Source of the DNA: Epiperipatus broadwayi
Taxonomy: Eukaryota; Onychophora; Udeonychophora; Euonychophora; Peripatidae
Direction: 5' to 3'
Length of the DNA stretch: 64,000 bases
Assembly (NCBI GenBank): GCA_028023455.1
Contig: JAQFVV010000032.1
Coordinates: forward strand, 3,598,001 to 3,662,000
Part shown: positions 1-10,454 of the stretch, in pieces
Layout: each line of letters opens with the position of its first letter
Numbering within the stretch: position 1 is the first letter of the stretch
The notes under the pieces: generated by a model
What the model saw: the letters and a program-made list of their open reading frames with translations, nothing else
Databases searched by the model: none
What the model was told of the DNA's origin: nothing
Program-made: the position numbers and the translations under genes

Positions 1-760
1 TATGAAGTTGGTTTCATGGCTTATCTCTTTTGAAAAATCATAACATTTTGTAACTGTAAAAGCTATTTTTGATTTTTGCTGTTTACTACTCTATAGTTAT
101 TTAAAAAACTCTTTCACACTTTTCATGATATGTCTCTCTTTTAATAATTGTGTCACCTTTTTTATTACCGAAACAACTTTCTGTTCAATATCAATATGTT
201 TTATTATATTCTTAGAATGTTGTCTTCTATGCATTACTAGCTAATTAGCAATTATCTTTTCTATGTCAACATTACACCTATTCAAGCCATTTAAAAATAT
301 TATTGATATTTAAATTTTCTAAACAGATTAGTTTTAAAGATTTTCATATTCTTTCTTAATTGAAAATTTGCTGTGACTTTCTGCTTTTTTTTGTAGATTG
401 TTTTGTGTATGAGGTTATTAAAATATCAATTGGTATCCTAAATGAATTCCTTTAAGTTTGGATTGTTATAAAAGTCTGTTAATATTTTAAAATTATTGTG
501 AAGTTCTAGTTTAAATTCATTAGAATATTTTTTTTAGATTAAAAATATCAACTGTTAATACTATCTATTTAATAGTATGTCTCATTAATTTAGTATTAAC
601 ATACATTGTATTATCGATTATTTCTTCCTGTTTTGAATTTATTAAGGACATTACAGTTTTAGAATAAGTAGTTCTTCCATGATCAAATTTTACTGTATCT
701 TTATTTAGATAATTTTATTTTTATTTTGTGCTTTAGAATTTTTTCAAAAAAGTAATTCAT
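1..760. other. AT-rich intergenic or intronic DNA
   Basis: I see no open frame, RNA gene or repeat of note in this stretch. It could be part of the long intron upstream of the GPCR exon at 4959. Confidence 0.5.

Positions 761-824
<64 letters not shown>
761..824. repeat. (TA)n microsatellite
   Basis: A nearly uninterrupted TA dinucleotide run directly abuts the first retrozyme-like unit. TA tracts also border the other hammerhead and PLE pieces in this window. Confidence 0.95.
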
Positions 825-827
<3 letters not shown>

Positions 828-1224
828 CAATAGATGGCATTTTACTAAAAACACCATCAAAGCGTATGTTTGTTTACATAAATGTCAGAGTAAGCATTCA
901 CTACCTCTTTCATTAGTTCCACCCTCAGATCATGATTTCAAGCTGATTTGCTATCATCAGTGAAGGATAGGAATAAGAAACTAGATCTAAACACTAAACT
1001 CTGAGTGTTTATGAAACAATTTCTATTCAGCTTGCAAGCGTGAATCTTTTAGACACTTATGTCTTCAAACTCAGCATAGCAAGCCAGATAGCTATATGGG
1101 TTTGATATCAGTTCAGTTTCACCACATAGTAGAAGCCTCTGCAATATATACCATTGCAAGAAAACTTCAAAGGTAAATTTATGAAAAACAAAAAACAAGT
1201 TAAACTTGCTAACGCTTGTATTTA
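824..1224 (-). mobile_element. Retrozyme-like unit 1 (~401 bp)
   Basis: First of four related ~400-bp units. On the plus strand it starts with TGATCAATAGATGG, and the same start recurs at 1225 and 1627, so units 1 and 2 are head-to-tail. It contains a hammerhead motif on the minus strand at 922-966 and no long reading frame. Unit length, tandem arrangement and a type I hammerhead fit the published description of metazoan retrozymes (non-autonomous, ribozyme-bearing, thought to use PLE machinery). Assignment as a retrozyme is inference. Confidence 0.7.
922..966 (-). ncRNA. Hammerhead ribozyme motif, family 1 (unit 1)
   Basis: Read on the minus strand: helix I CCTTCA pairs with TGAGGG. The core CTGATGA is followed by a short stem II (AGC/GCT, loop AAATCA), then GAAA and a palindromic helix III (ATCATGAT), with C at the predicted cleavage position just before TGAGGG. 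The 10.1/11.1 closing pair of stem II is U/U instead of G-C, which would probably weaken cleavage. All other core residues are intact. Confidence 0.75.
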
Positions 1225-1626
1225 TGATCAATAGATGGTGTTTTACCAAAAACACTGTCAAAGCATATGTTTGTTTACATAAATGTCAGAGTAAGCATTT
1301 ACTACCTCTTTCGTTAGTTCCATCCTCAGATCATGATTTCAAGCTGATTTGCTATCATCAGTGAAGGATAGAAAGAGGAAAGTAGATCTAAACACTAAAC
1401 TCTGAGCGTTTATGAAACAATTTCTATTCAGCTTGCAAGCGTGAATCTTTTAGACACGTAATGTCTTCAAACTCAGCATAGCAAGCCAGATAGCTATATG
1501 GGTCTTATATCAGTTCAGTTTCACCACATAGTAAAAGCCTCTGCAATATATATCATTGCAAGAAAACTTCAAAGGTACATTTATAAAAAACAAAAAACAA
1601 GGTAAACTTGCTAACGCTTGTATTTA
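1225..1626 (-). mobile_element. Retrozyme-like unit 2 (~402 bp)
   Basis: Direct repeat of unit 1 with scattered substitutions, joined head-to-tail without a spacer. It carries the second minus-strand hammerhead copy. The 70-codon minus-strand open frame across units 1 and 2 (1049-1261) is not conserved between units and I treat it as chance. Confidence 0.7.
1323..1367 (-). ncRNA. Hammerhead ribozyme motif, family 1 (unit 2)
   Basis: Same layout as unit 1: CTGATGA, short stem II, GAAA, palindromic helix III and C at the cleavage site. Helix I reads CCTTCA against TGAGGA, so the outermost pair is lost. Confidence 0.7.
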
Positions 1627-1640
1627 TGATCAATAGATGG

Positions 1641-2025
1641 CAAGTTTAACTTGTTTTTTGTTTTTCATAAATGTACCTTTGAAGTTTTCTTGCAATGATA
1701 TATATTGCAGAGTCTTCTACTATGTGTGAAACTGAACTGATATCAGACCCATATAGCTATCTGGCTTGCTATGCTGAGGTTGAAGACATTATGTGTCTAA
1801 AAGATTCATGCTTGCAAGATGAATAGAAATTGTTTCATAAACGCTCAGAGATTAGTGTTTGGATCTAGTTTTTTATTCCTATCCTTCACTGATGATAGCA
1901 AATCAGCTTGAAATCATGATCTCAGGATGGAACTAATGAAAGAGGTAGTGAATGCTTACTCTGACGTTTATGTAAACAAACATATGCTTTGATGGTGTTT
2001 TTGGTAAAACGCCATCTATTGATCA
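1641..2025 (+). mobile_element. Retrozyme-like unit 3, inverted
   Basis: Reverse complement of units 1 and 2. The inversion junction is at 1640/1641, where TGATCAATAGATGG meets the unit end (CAAGTTTAACTTG). From here the hammerhead is on the plus strand. The copy has small deletions and a damaged helix I. Confidence 0.7.
1883..1927 (+). ncRNA. Hammerhead motif, family 1 (unit 3), degenerate
   Basis: CTGATGA, stem II, GAAA and helix III are present, but the 3' strand of helix I reads TCAGGA instead of TGAGGG. This breaks a central pair and the end of the helix. Probably inactive. Confidence 0.6.
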
Positions 2026-2439
2026 TAAATATAAGCGTTAGCAAGTTTAACTTGTTTTTTGTTTTTCATAAGTGTACCTTTGAAGTTTTCATGCAATGAT
2101 ATATATTGCAGAGTCTTCTACTATGTGGTGAAACTGAACTGATATCAGACCCATATAGCTATCTGGCTTGCGATGCTGAGTTTGAAGACATTACGTGTCT
2201 AAAAGATTCACGCTTGCAAGCTGAATAGAAATTGTTTCATAAACGCTCAGAGTTTAGTGTTTAGATCTAGTTTCTTATTCCTATCCTTCACTGATGATAG
2301 CAAATCAGCTTGAAATCATGATCTGAGGGTGGAACTAATGAAAGAGGTAGTGAAAGAGGTAGTAAATGCTTACTCTGATGTTTATGTAAACAAACATATG
2401 CTTTGATGGTGTTTTTGGTAAAACACCATCTATTGATCA
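2026..2439 (+). mobile_element. Retrozyme-like unit 4, inverted (~414 bp)
   Basis: Head-to-tail with unit 3. It is longer because a 12-base segment (GAAAGAGGTAGT) is duplicated near 2340-2363. The plus-strand hammerhead is at 2285-2329. A fragment of a further unit (about 2440-2480) follows before the CA/TA microsatellite. Confidence 0.7.
2285..2329 (+). ncRNA. Hammerhead ribozyme motif, family 1 (unit 4)
   Basis: Best plus-strand copy. Helix I CCTTCA/TGAGGG forms six pairs (one G-U). The core CTGATGA is intact, stem II is AGC/GCT with loop AAATCA, and GAAA is intact. Helix III is the palindrome ATCATGAT, with C before the predicted scissile bond at 2323/2324. The U/U closing mismatch of stem II is shared with the other three units. 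Confidence 0.75.
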
Positions 2440-2545
2440 TAAATACAAGCGTTAGCAAGTTTAACTTGTTTTTTGTTTTCCACACACACACACATATATA
2501 TATATATATGTGAAAAACATATATATATATATATATATATATGAA
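2440..2545. repeat. Partial retrozyme unit, then (CA)n/(TA)n microsatellite
   Basis: About 40 bases repeat the start of an inverted unit. They run into CACACA and then TA repeats, closing the array with the same type of flank as at 761-824. Confidence 0.8.
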
Positions 2546-4440
2546 GTCTACAAGGTTATTTTCTTCCTTATTTCTGACTCCATATCTTAATTGAGATACA
2601 GCTTTTCATCTTTCAATTGCTTTCTAATTCTAGCATTAAAATATTTCACTTGACAATTTAAAAATGTTATTGGGTGTAATCAAAAGCTTTCTTGCTATCT
2701 ATATAAAAAGCTGCAACTTCGTTCGAATTTAGAATTTGTTGGAGGTTAATCCCTAGTCATTTGAATTTAGTATTTTCCATTAATTAAATTGAATAACTAA
2801 TCTTGCTGTTTTGTGGGATATAGCATCCATCTCCATAAAATTATTTTTCCTGTTTTTATTTATAATAAATTCCACTGCATTTTTTTTTTTTATTATTTGT
2901 ACATTTATAATAAAGTACATGTTTACTTTTCAAATCTTTTTCTTTTTTTTTAAATTTCATAAAATCCTTTTTCCAAACTATGTAATGTTTTTTTCACTTG
3001 AAAATTATTTGAAGTTGTAATTAGATAAATAAAGTGCTACCATATGTAGTCAAGATATTCTTGACACTTTCTGTTGTTTACAATTTACTTTTAAGTATGA
3101 GACTTATAATTCGGTTTATCGTTAAGAAAATTCAACCAATAACTATCAGGCAATTGACAAAAAAAATCGTGGTAGTTTTTTGATGTTGAACTCAAAATTA
3201 AAAGGCAGTAAATTCACTAATAAATAGTCATCCATATGCCAAAAAATACATATGGGACAGGTAGAAAAATTTATTAGATTCTTTTAAGACCTCAAAAGAA
3301 ATCAAAATGTTCTCTTTTATTTAATAACAAATTCCTTTGTGCAGACTATGGTAAATCTGACAAAGATTAATTTTATGGAAGATGAAAACATGATTCCTAG
3401 AAATTTTACAAATGCTTTGTATTACTCTGAATGAAATAGGATTAAAATTTTCTTTTCAGGTAGAATGCCCTAGATAACTATTTAATTAGTAATCGGACAA
3501 ATAGGTTTTGAACTAAGAGTAAATAAGATATCAAAATTACTGAAACTCTTACTAGCTAGTAGTTCATGCGTTCCTTTTCACAGTTTCTCATTGATGAGCA
3601 AGTGCTCACAAATCGTGCATATAAATATGAGTGAGTGATCACAAATCATACATATAAATATAAGTAAATTAATTATTAAAAGTTTTATTTAAGTTATAAC
3701 TTTTAATATAAAATTGAAGAGTAAATTATATTAGAACTATGGCCAATAATAGTAAGACGTTTGTTGGATTATAGGATTTTATTACCTTAATTGCTAAACC
3801 TGCTTCAGTATGTAAGTTACTATCACATATAGGTATGTTAAGTTCTCTTTTCAAAGAAATGTTGGATTAAGTAATTATCAGAGTATTATGACGAAGTGCA
3901 AACCCTTAATCATGTTATAATTAGTCTGCCATTGTTCATCACTCATATAATTCAATCTAGCATATTAAGTTTAGATATACACTTCAAATTTTAATTAGTT
4001 CTACATCACTAACTCAGCTTATATAATATTAATAATAAAATTTTGAAATCTTATTAAAATTAATACAATAAAAACACAAAAACAAAACATTCTTTATAAA
4101 CTGTATATAAAATTTTATTATTTAAATAAATCAACGATATAATATAATATAAAATATCTTTATATAACAGGTATAATATATATAATAATAATCATACACA
4201 AAAAAGCTATTTCCAGCAAATATTAATTTTTCCCCTTTTCAATGTGCTTTAAGTAATTTACAATTACTATATAGTGGCATCTATTTTTTTTTATTTTATA
4301 TAAAATTGACTATAACCTATTAAAACCATACAATATTTTCAAGCAAAAAAACCCGCCCTGTGTAAATGTAGATCAAAATTTCCTTCCACTTCTCCTTTTT
4401 ATTTGCATTTCTGAATTATATATACTATAATATACCAAAT
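2546..4440. other. AT-rich DNA, nothing recognised
   Basis: No exon, RNA gene or repeat that I can support. The short open frames here are low-complexity, with poly-F and poly-I type composition. Upstream GPCR exons are not visible. Confidence 0.5.
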
Positions 4441-4737
4441 ACACCTTAATTTGCACTCTACAATGCAGTTTTAACATACGATTTATTTATGTCTTCTTGT
4501 CTACAGTTTCAACTGTCCAGCAGTCATCGTCAGAATTTTTAAAAAACCAGAGTACTTCTCCTCCTCCTCTAACTGAAATAACTTTCCAAAAAAAAATGAA
4601 AGGTTATTTCGGTTAGAGGAAGAGTGCTGAGGTATTTAAAAGCTCTGATGATGATGGCTGGACAATTGGAACTGTAGGAAAGAGGAGGTAAAATAAATCA
4701 CATGTTAAACTGCATTGTAGAGTGTCAATTAAGGTGT
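4441..4737. repeat. Fold-back (inverted-repeat) element, ~297 bp
   Basis: The left arm begins ACACCTTAAT and contains CTACAATGCAGTTTTAACAT. The right arm ends with its complement (ATGTTAAACTGCATTGTAG, then AAGGTGTG). The arms remain alignable through a central A-rich loop near 4588-4600. It looks like a MITE or fold-back repeat just upstream of the GPCR exon, in its presumed intron. Confidence 0.75.
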
Positions 4738-4958
4738 GTTATATTAAATGTATATTACTTCCATTCATTTATCATTAGCCAATTATTAGTCAAATTAATT
4801 GATGTATTAAATATATTTATACAATTATTTTTGTTATAATTAATGTAATTTGGTTTCATATCTTTTTCTTCTATTAGTTTTTTTAATATAATTTAAAGGA
4901 CTTATATTTTTAACACAATCTATTTTATTAATGTAAATTTTATCTATTTTTTTTAAAG

Positions 4959-5553
4959 GTATTTTGCTGTATGCTGTCCTCTTAAAAGCTATGTTTCAAG
5001 ATCAAGAAGTAAAATCGTAATCATTATCTTTTTCATTTGGTTTTCAGCTTTTTTATTTGTTATCCCTCATTTTGTTGTCCATATTGTGGATAATATGTTG
5101 CACTATGATCCAAAGGAAGATGTCATAACTGTAATCAAAATGTGCATCGAGGCATGGACAGATTTTCTGCCTTTGCAAGTATATAATTTTATGATTATTG
5201 TGTTAGTATATGTTTTCCCACTTATTTGTATAATAATATTAAATACAAAAGTTGCTCACAAGTTATGTGTTAGAAATTCTATAGGGTTAGAAATTTCTGA
5301 CTTTATTAAGCGCATGCGCCAGGAAAACAAAAGACGCATAACTATTATGCTATCCATCATGGTTTTGGTTTTTGGAATTTGTTGGTATCCTTTTTTTACA
5401 TTTAATATTTTTTTACAAATGTCATGTGATCACTTTGAAACAATTTCTGTGCTACAATCATTAGCATTTTCAAATAGTTGTTTCAATCCATTAATATTTT
5501 TAATATTTACTTCTTATTCAAAAAAGAGATGTCCAGAAAAGTGTGTTAAATAA
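4959..5553 (+). CDS. Class A (rhodopsin-like) GPCR, terminal coding exon
   Basis: This exon encodes the C-terminal ~197 residues of a seven-transmembrane receptor; class A peptide receptors act at the plasma membrane through G proteins. The open frame extends upstream of the first ATG (5086) to a good acceptor: a pyrimidine-rich tract and AG at 4957-4958. The exon opens with one base completing an Arg codon and then YFAVCCPLKS, so a phase-2 intron splits the DR|Y motif at the end of TM3. Then follow TM4 (IVIIIFFIWFSAFLFVIP), an ECL2 cysteine (KMCIEAW), TM5 and a basic third loop (RMRQENKRRIT). TM6 has FGICWYPF (the CWxP switch) and TM7 has NSCFNPLIF (NPxxY-like, Phe for Tyr). The stop is at 5551 and AATAAA lies at 5650-5655. 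The ECL2 and TM6 pattern suggests a neuropeptide receptor (NPY/QRFP/FF-like group), but subtype and ligand cannot be named. TM1-TM3 exons are not seen in the preceding 4.9 kb. Confidence 0.85.
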
Positions 5554-6151
5554 TAAACAATTTAACTTTTTCTGTTAATTTATAAATTTGTAAAATATTA
5601 GAACTATATTTTAAAATACGATTTGATGTAGAACCATTTTTTTAAAAAAAATAAATATTAATATATTACTAGAAAATGTTTATTTGAGTCTATTTAATTT
5701 TTAAAATATAAATACATTAGAAAAATTTGGTCTGCAATACCAGATAGCAAATATAATGTAATGCAAAATGCCTTTACCCTCTATTTTAAATCATTATATG
5801 TAATAATAAACATATTTATTGTTTACTCTCACTTTAAAATAATTTCTCGGCACCAACTCAGTTTTTTTCTTCTTCTACCTCTTTTAATATATATATTTTT
5901 TATTTGTTCACTATCTTAACTTCATTATCATAAAGATTTAAACAAAAATCGTCAAAAGTTCTTATTTTTAAAATTTTCTTTGCCTTCACGATTTCTCTCA
6001 CTCTTTACATACATCACATCTACAATCTAAACTCTTATTCCATTTTTATTTTGTTTCCCTGATATCTAAAGCATCTGCCTTCAAAACAAATAATAACGAA
6101 CTCTTTTAATTCTACAAAGTTTTAGTTTTTTTAAACTAATTGTAATATATA
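5554..6151. other. 3' flank / probable 3' UTR of the GPCR exon
   Basis: AT-rich sequence with a candidate polyadenylation signal AATAAA at 5650-5655. Nothing else is recognised. Confidence 0.4.
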
Positions 6152-6333
6152 TACTTGCGTTTTAAACATTGGTTTAAGAAAAGATTATTCCATAATGATT
6201 ATAGAAAATATGTTCTAACTGAGTGCATTTCTGGCGCATGAAGCCAGAATCGTAGCATTAGTAAATAGCAGCTAGAGCAAATTTTCTATAATCGTTACTG
6301 AATAATCTTTTCTTAAACCAACGTTCAACAAGT
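6152..6333. repeat. Fold-back element, ~180 bp
   Basis: Arms containing GGTTTAAGAAAAGATTATTC and its complement enclose a second, inner hairpin (TTCTGGC...GCCAGAA) near 6230-6250. There is no coding content; MITE-like. Confidence 0.75.
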
Positions 6334-6510
6334 TCTTTTACTGTTATACATTATTCCATTGTTACATTTTTTATTTATCTATAACTCTAGTTTAATGTTG
6401 TATATAATATTCATATTTATTTTTATAACCCTACTGATTTACTTAACCAATGAACAGAAAAGCCACAGAATATGCTGTATCAATATATAATACTTCAATT
6501 ACACATTATC

Positions 6511-6543
6511 CAATAAATAAATAAATAAATAAATAAATAAATA
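6511..6543. repeat. (AAAT)n microsatellite
   Basis: About eight AATA/AAAT units. Confidence 0.85.
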
Positions 6544-6679
6544 CATAAACCAAAAACAACCAAGAAATAGAATTATTAAAATTTTTATATTAATAAATGT
6601 TATGATTATAAATATATTCAACAACCTTCACACTTCCACATATTCTTTATAAAAATAAAGATGCAATAAAAGACAAATG

Positions 6680-6755
6680 ATCCTCAAGATGCATTTCATG
6701 TTATACCAGCACTCATCAGATGGTCCAGTTCACCATGTCACATATATATATATAT
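6680..6755 (-). mobile_element. Hammerhead-bearing short element, family 2, partial copy
   Basis: Shares the segment CCAGCACTCATCAG with the copies at 37738-37892 and 52315-52455 and abuts a TATATA tract at about 6742. Only the hammerhead part is preserved. Confidence 0.55.
6682..6726 (-). ncRNA. Hammerhead motif, family 2, degenerate copy
   Basis: On the minus strand CTGATGA, a five-position stem II (GTGCT/AACAT with one C-A mismatch), GAAA and helix III ATGCAT are present. Helix I has lost several pairs (CCAT against TTGAGG), so the copy is probably inactive. Confidence 0.55.
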
Positions 6756-8470
6756 GAAGAGTATTTATCTATAGTAAATTGTTACATTTTGATTTACAAA
6801 TCCCAAACTCATTCCACCTACAATTTTGACACCATCCACCTCAGATAAATACAGTAATGATTATCATTAATCATTTACTAAACTAGAGATTATCTCTAGC
6901 AAATTTTATGAAATAATAGCAATCATTATCACATCTACCATATGCAATCATGAAAATGCATATTTGGATTACATGAAAACACATTTTATAATTTACTGTG
7001 TTTTCATTCTTCCCAAATTTCGATGTGATACAATGTTTCATTTAAATAAAAGGTATTCTAAATGTATATAACCATATTTTATAAATTGTAGATTATATAT
7101 ATTGTAACCGACGGTATTGTCAATTGCTGTGCTCCATTCAAATCTAACAAAAAGAAGGCCCAAAATATTGGTGCCAATTTGCAACTGATTAAATCGATGG
7201 ATGAAGGTGATGGTTAGGATGATCAATCTGATCTGATAAAATTCTAAAATCCAATATAAATTAATCTGGTCTAGCTCAATCGGGTCGCCATTATATAATA
7301 AACCATCATAAAGCACAAATAATCTCTCTTAAAGTTTAATTTACTTAAGTTATATGAAAAAGAAGAAATAAGAGACTCGCCCACCATCAACAAACCGTCA
7401 ACTACAATATAAATTGCATAGAGCGGTGAAATCAACTACTTTGCCCTATACAATAATATAGGATTAGGCTAACACTGATTGGCAATCTAATCAAAACCAA
7501 TCCAATTAATAACTAATCTAGATTCCAATATATATATTTTATTAGCCTGTTACTGTTATAGTACTTTAACTCCACTTTATTATTTAAAGGTACTGTCTTT
7601 ATAACTTAATGGATAATTTTCTAAGTACCTGTAATAGCACTTTACAAAACATTGGTTTGCATATAGACATTATTTAAACGACAAAACAAAATAATAACTG
7701 AACCCCAAATATGCATATATCCATGTTAGCAAACGCTAAATATACAGATAAACACTCGCGTCAATAAACGATATACAATTCTTTCTACCTCAACCTATAA
7801 TTAATAATTTTCTGTGGACCTCAACTGGTTTTATTATAATTTTATAAACACTTTGAAAATTTATACACTCATTTAAATGTTTAAACAAATTAATAGACGT
7901 CGATAGATTATCAATAAGTTACAAAATAATTTATAAATATCTCTCAATAAAATGATACTTAATTAATGCTTCGTTTAGGTTTTAAACTAAAATACTTCAC
8001 TGGAGTTTAATATCAATACTCTATTAGCTCATCTCTAATTTTACAATGTCCAATTATATTAACTAAAAATATATCGAGCTTCTCTTGGATGTTTATTCAC
8101 TTGTGAATATTAATACAACTTGTTTGAAAACTTTAAATAACTGAATAAAAAAATTTTGATTGGCAACAATTAAAACACATGATTATATTTGATATTTCTA
8201 TAAATGAAAATAATATTCAATTAAATCGGTCAATGAAGTTTATTCTCTTCATTTTATAGGAGTTTAAGAAATATTCAAACGAACTACTCCAAACCGAACG
8301 ATAAAGTATAATCTATTTAGATTTTTATTACGGAATCAGACAAACATGAAATGATTGTCTTTGTAATATTAATTAAGAGACATAATAATATGGATATATA
8401 ATATTCGAATGCAAATATAACTATGAAATTTATATAGAAACAAAATAAAATATTAATAAGCAAAATATAC
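6756..8470. other. AT-rich DNA, nothing recognised
   Basis: A 92-codon minus-strand open frame at 7038-7316 shows no motif I recognise. Around 7270-7290 the minus strand reads TGGCGACCCG, which resembles a retroelement primer-binding site, but I find no LTR beside it. Confidence 0.35.
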
Positions 8471-8570
8471 CTTATCTTCTATTTCAATTTGCTTACCAAG
8501 CTGAGTTTGAATTCTGTTACCTAAGTTGCTCCGCCGTCTTACGCAATCCAAATAAAACAAAATAAGTAAA
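8471..8570 (-). other. Candidate small exon (weak)
   Basis: On the minus strand an open 33-codon stretch containing CVRRRSNLGNRIQTQLGKQI ends in AAG followed by GTATAT, a good splice-donor match at 8471/8470. An AG upstream (8571-8572) could be the acceptor, but its pyrimidine tract is poor. Base composition is clearly less AT-rich than the surroundings. I do not recognise the peptide; it could be chance. Confidence 0.2.
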
Positions 8571-10021
8571 CTAGTCTTGATATTTAAATTAACTCAATTT
8601 ATTTAATTATAAAAAAGAAGATTGACAATATTAATGATAGTATACATCCGAAATGTCTTTATATTTTAAATTGGTTGACTAAATAAAATAATCATGTTGC
8701 TATATGTATCTCTATATACGTGTTGCAAGAACGTTAACGACACATACAAAAAATGAATGAATAAATGATGGGAAAGGTTCTTAGATATTTTACTAAAAAA
8801 AAATAAAAATTTACATATACCCTATACCAAAATGTGCAATAAGAGGGTATCAAAGTCTATTCGTTTATCAAAAATAATTACGGATAAATGAATATGAAAT
8901 AATAACTATATTTGAGTCTTTCCGATCATTTTCATTTAATAATTATATTTCTTTAGATAATAAAAAAAAAATCATATAGTATTACATATAAAAAAAAAAT
9001 TAACACACATATTTTTCATAAAAAAAAAATAATCATACCATATATATAAATCTGTCCATTCACTGTTTATTAGTCTATCGATTGCCTTCATTTATAGTGT
9101 AAAGAGGATTTTCTCTGTCCGAAATAGTAATTGTAAACTTTGCAATACTCATTAAAAAGTTTCCTTTTTCTCTTTCCATTCTGTAGAGGTGAGTGTATTT
9201 CGACGATCCAGGTTATGAGGTGAATTGATCCATTGGGTTAATCGGGAGACGATGTCTATGCAAATCCATTTTTCTTTTCTTTATTTATAAAGCATTTTTT
9301 TTTTCATAGGTTTCTTTTTTTTTACATTGTTGCCGCTCTTCGGAACACTTCAATTTGCCCGCCCGAATGATTGAACGGGCAGATAATTCTGCTACTACTC
9401 CATGTTTTATAGTTTTACAAACCAACAATTTTAATATTGAAAAGGTTCATTTTCTTAAGATACAACAAATAGATTTGTCCTTTACCATACAAAGTGATAA
9501 TAAGTGTGTGCGTGCTTGAGTGAGTGACTGAGAATGACTGACCGATCTGACCTCTTTTATCTTCTGTCACATCATTTTTATAGATTCTCTTTCTGACGTT
9601 TTTTTATCTTTGCGACCACACACGGTCATAGATAAGAAGATGGTCATAGATAAGAAGACACACGAAGATCACATTTAAATTCGATTACAATTTTTTTCTT
9701 AAAATAATATTTTACAAACCAAAATATAAAATTGATATAATAACCTTTTTTTAATAACAATATTTTTTTTTAAAAATATTTTACAAATAAAATATACACA
9801 ACATAAAAAACATTAAACTGTATGTAATATTGTTACTATGGTGATTGCATTTATATATGAAATGTATAAAATAATATTAATCCTATTTCGTTAAATTTAT
9901 TATGCTGAATTGCTTACTATGTTATTTTTTTTTTTATATATATGTATGTGGATCATCAATTTGAACACTCACAATATATATATATGAAAAACAAAACAAG
10001 TTTTATATACGTAAAAACCTG
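8571..10021. other. Intergenic DNA with a higher-GC stretch (9040-9660)
   Basis: Mostly AT-rich. Between about 9040 and 9660 the sequence is less AT-rich. It has a TATATAAA at 9044, a pyrimidine tract ending in CTGTAG at about 9186, and GAG|GTGAGTG at 9188/9189, which resembles a splice donor. A small hairpin (GCCCG...CGGGC) lies near 9357-9380. This could be a promoter or 5' UTR region, but no coding sequence is attached. Confidence 0.3.
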
Positions 10022-10303
10022 CTATCGCTTGTATTAATGATCAATAGATGGAGCTTTACCAAGACCTCCAAACAAGCGTATTTGTTTACATAAATGTCAG
10101 AGTCAATATTCACTATCTCTTTCATTTTGCTCCACCCTCAGATCAGCTGATTTCAAACTGATTTGCTCTCATCAGTGAAGGGATAGGCAAATCAGCTGAT
10201 CTGAGGGTGGAGCAAAATGAAAGAGACAGTGAATATTGACTCTGACATTTATGTAAACAAATACGCTTGTTTGGAGGTCTTGGTAAAGCTCCATATATAT
10301 ATA
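10022..10303. mobile_element. Fold-back copy of the family 1 hammerhead repeat (PLE-adjacent)
   Basis: Starts with the family 1 signature (CGCTTGTATTAATGATCAAT then AGATGG). It forms two 106-bp arms, 10048-10153 and 10189-10294, inverted around a 35-bp spacer. By eye the arms differ at one position, so the structure is recent or gene-converted. The left arm plus spacer holds a complete hammerhead. The right arm restarts inside the ribozyme and holds only its 3' part. A short TA run and ~150 bp separate it from the 3' end of the PLE reading frame at 10455. Confidence 0.75.
10135..10181 (-). ncRNA. Hammerhead ribozyme motif, family 1, best-preserved core
   Basis: On the minus strand: helix I CCTTCA/TGAGGG, core CTGATGA, four-pair stem II GAGC/GTTT (two G-U) with loop AAATCA, then GAAA. 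Helix III is the 10-nt palindrome ATCAGCTGAT and C is at the cleavage position. Unlike the copies at 0.9-2.3 kb, the stem II closing position starts with G, as expected for an active type I hammerhead. Confidence 0.8.
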
Positions 10304-10454
10304 ATTCATTCACAGATAAATGATGACTTCATATCATAATTATTTTTGAAATATTCTGTATAGTAAGATAGCTAAATAGCTGATGTTTCAATACAATAAC
10401 AAATATCTTTCTCAGAGCATCCTCTTTCTCAAATCATAGGAATGCATGTGAAAT

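Noticed and set aside
4480-4700. CTGATGATGA...GAAAC-like sequence in both arms of the fold-back, resembling a hammerhead
   Set aside because: A stem II can be drawn, but there is an extra base after CTGATGA, no complementary helix I and one arm has GGAAC. The core cannot be completed.
7265-7300. Minus-strand TGGCGACCCG as an LTR-element primer-binding site
   Set aside because: No LTR, gag or pol sequence could be found beside it.
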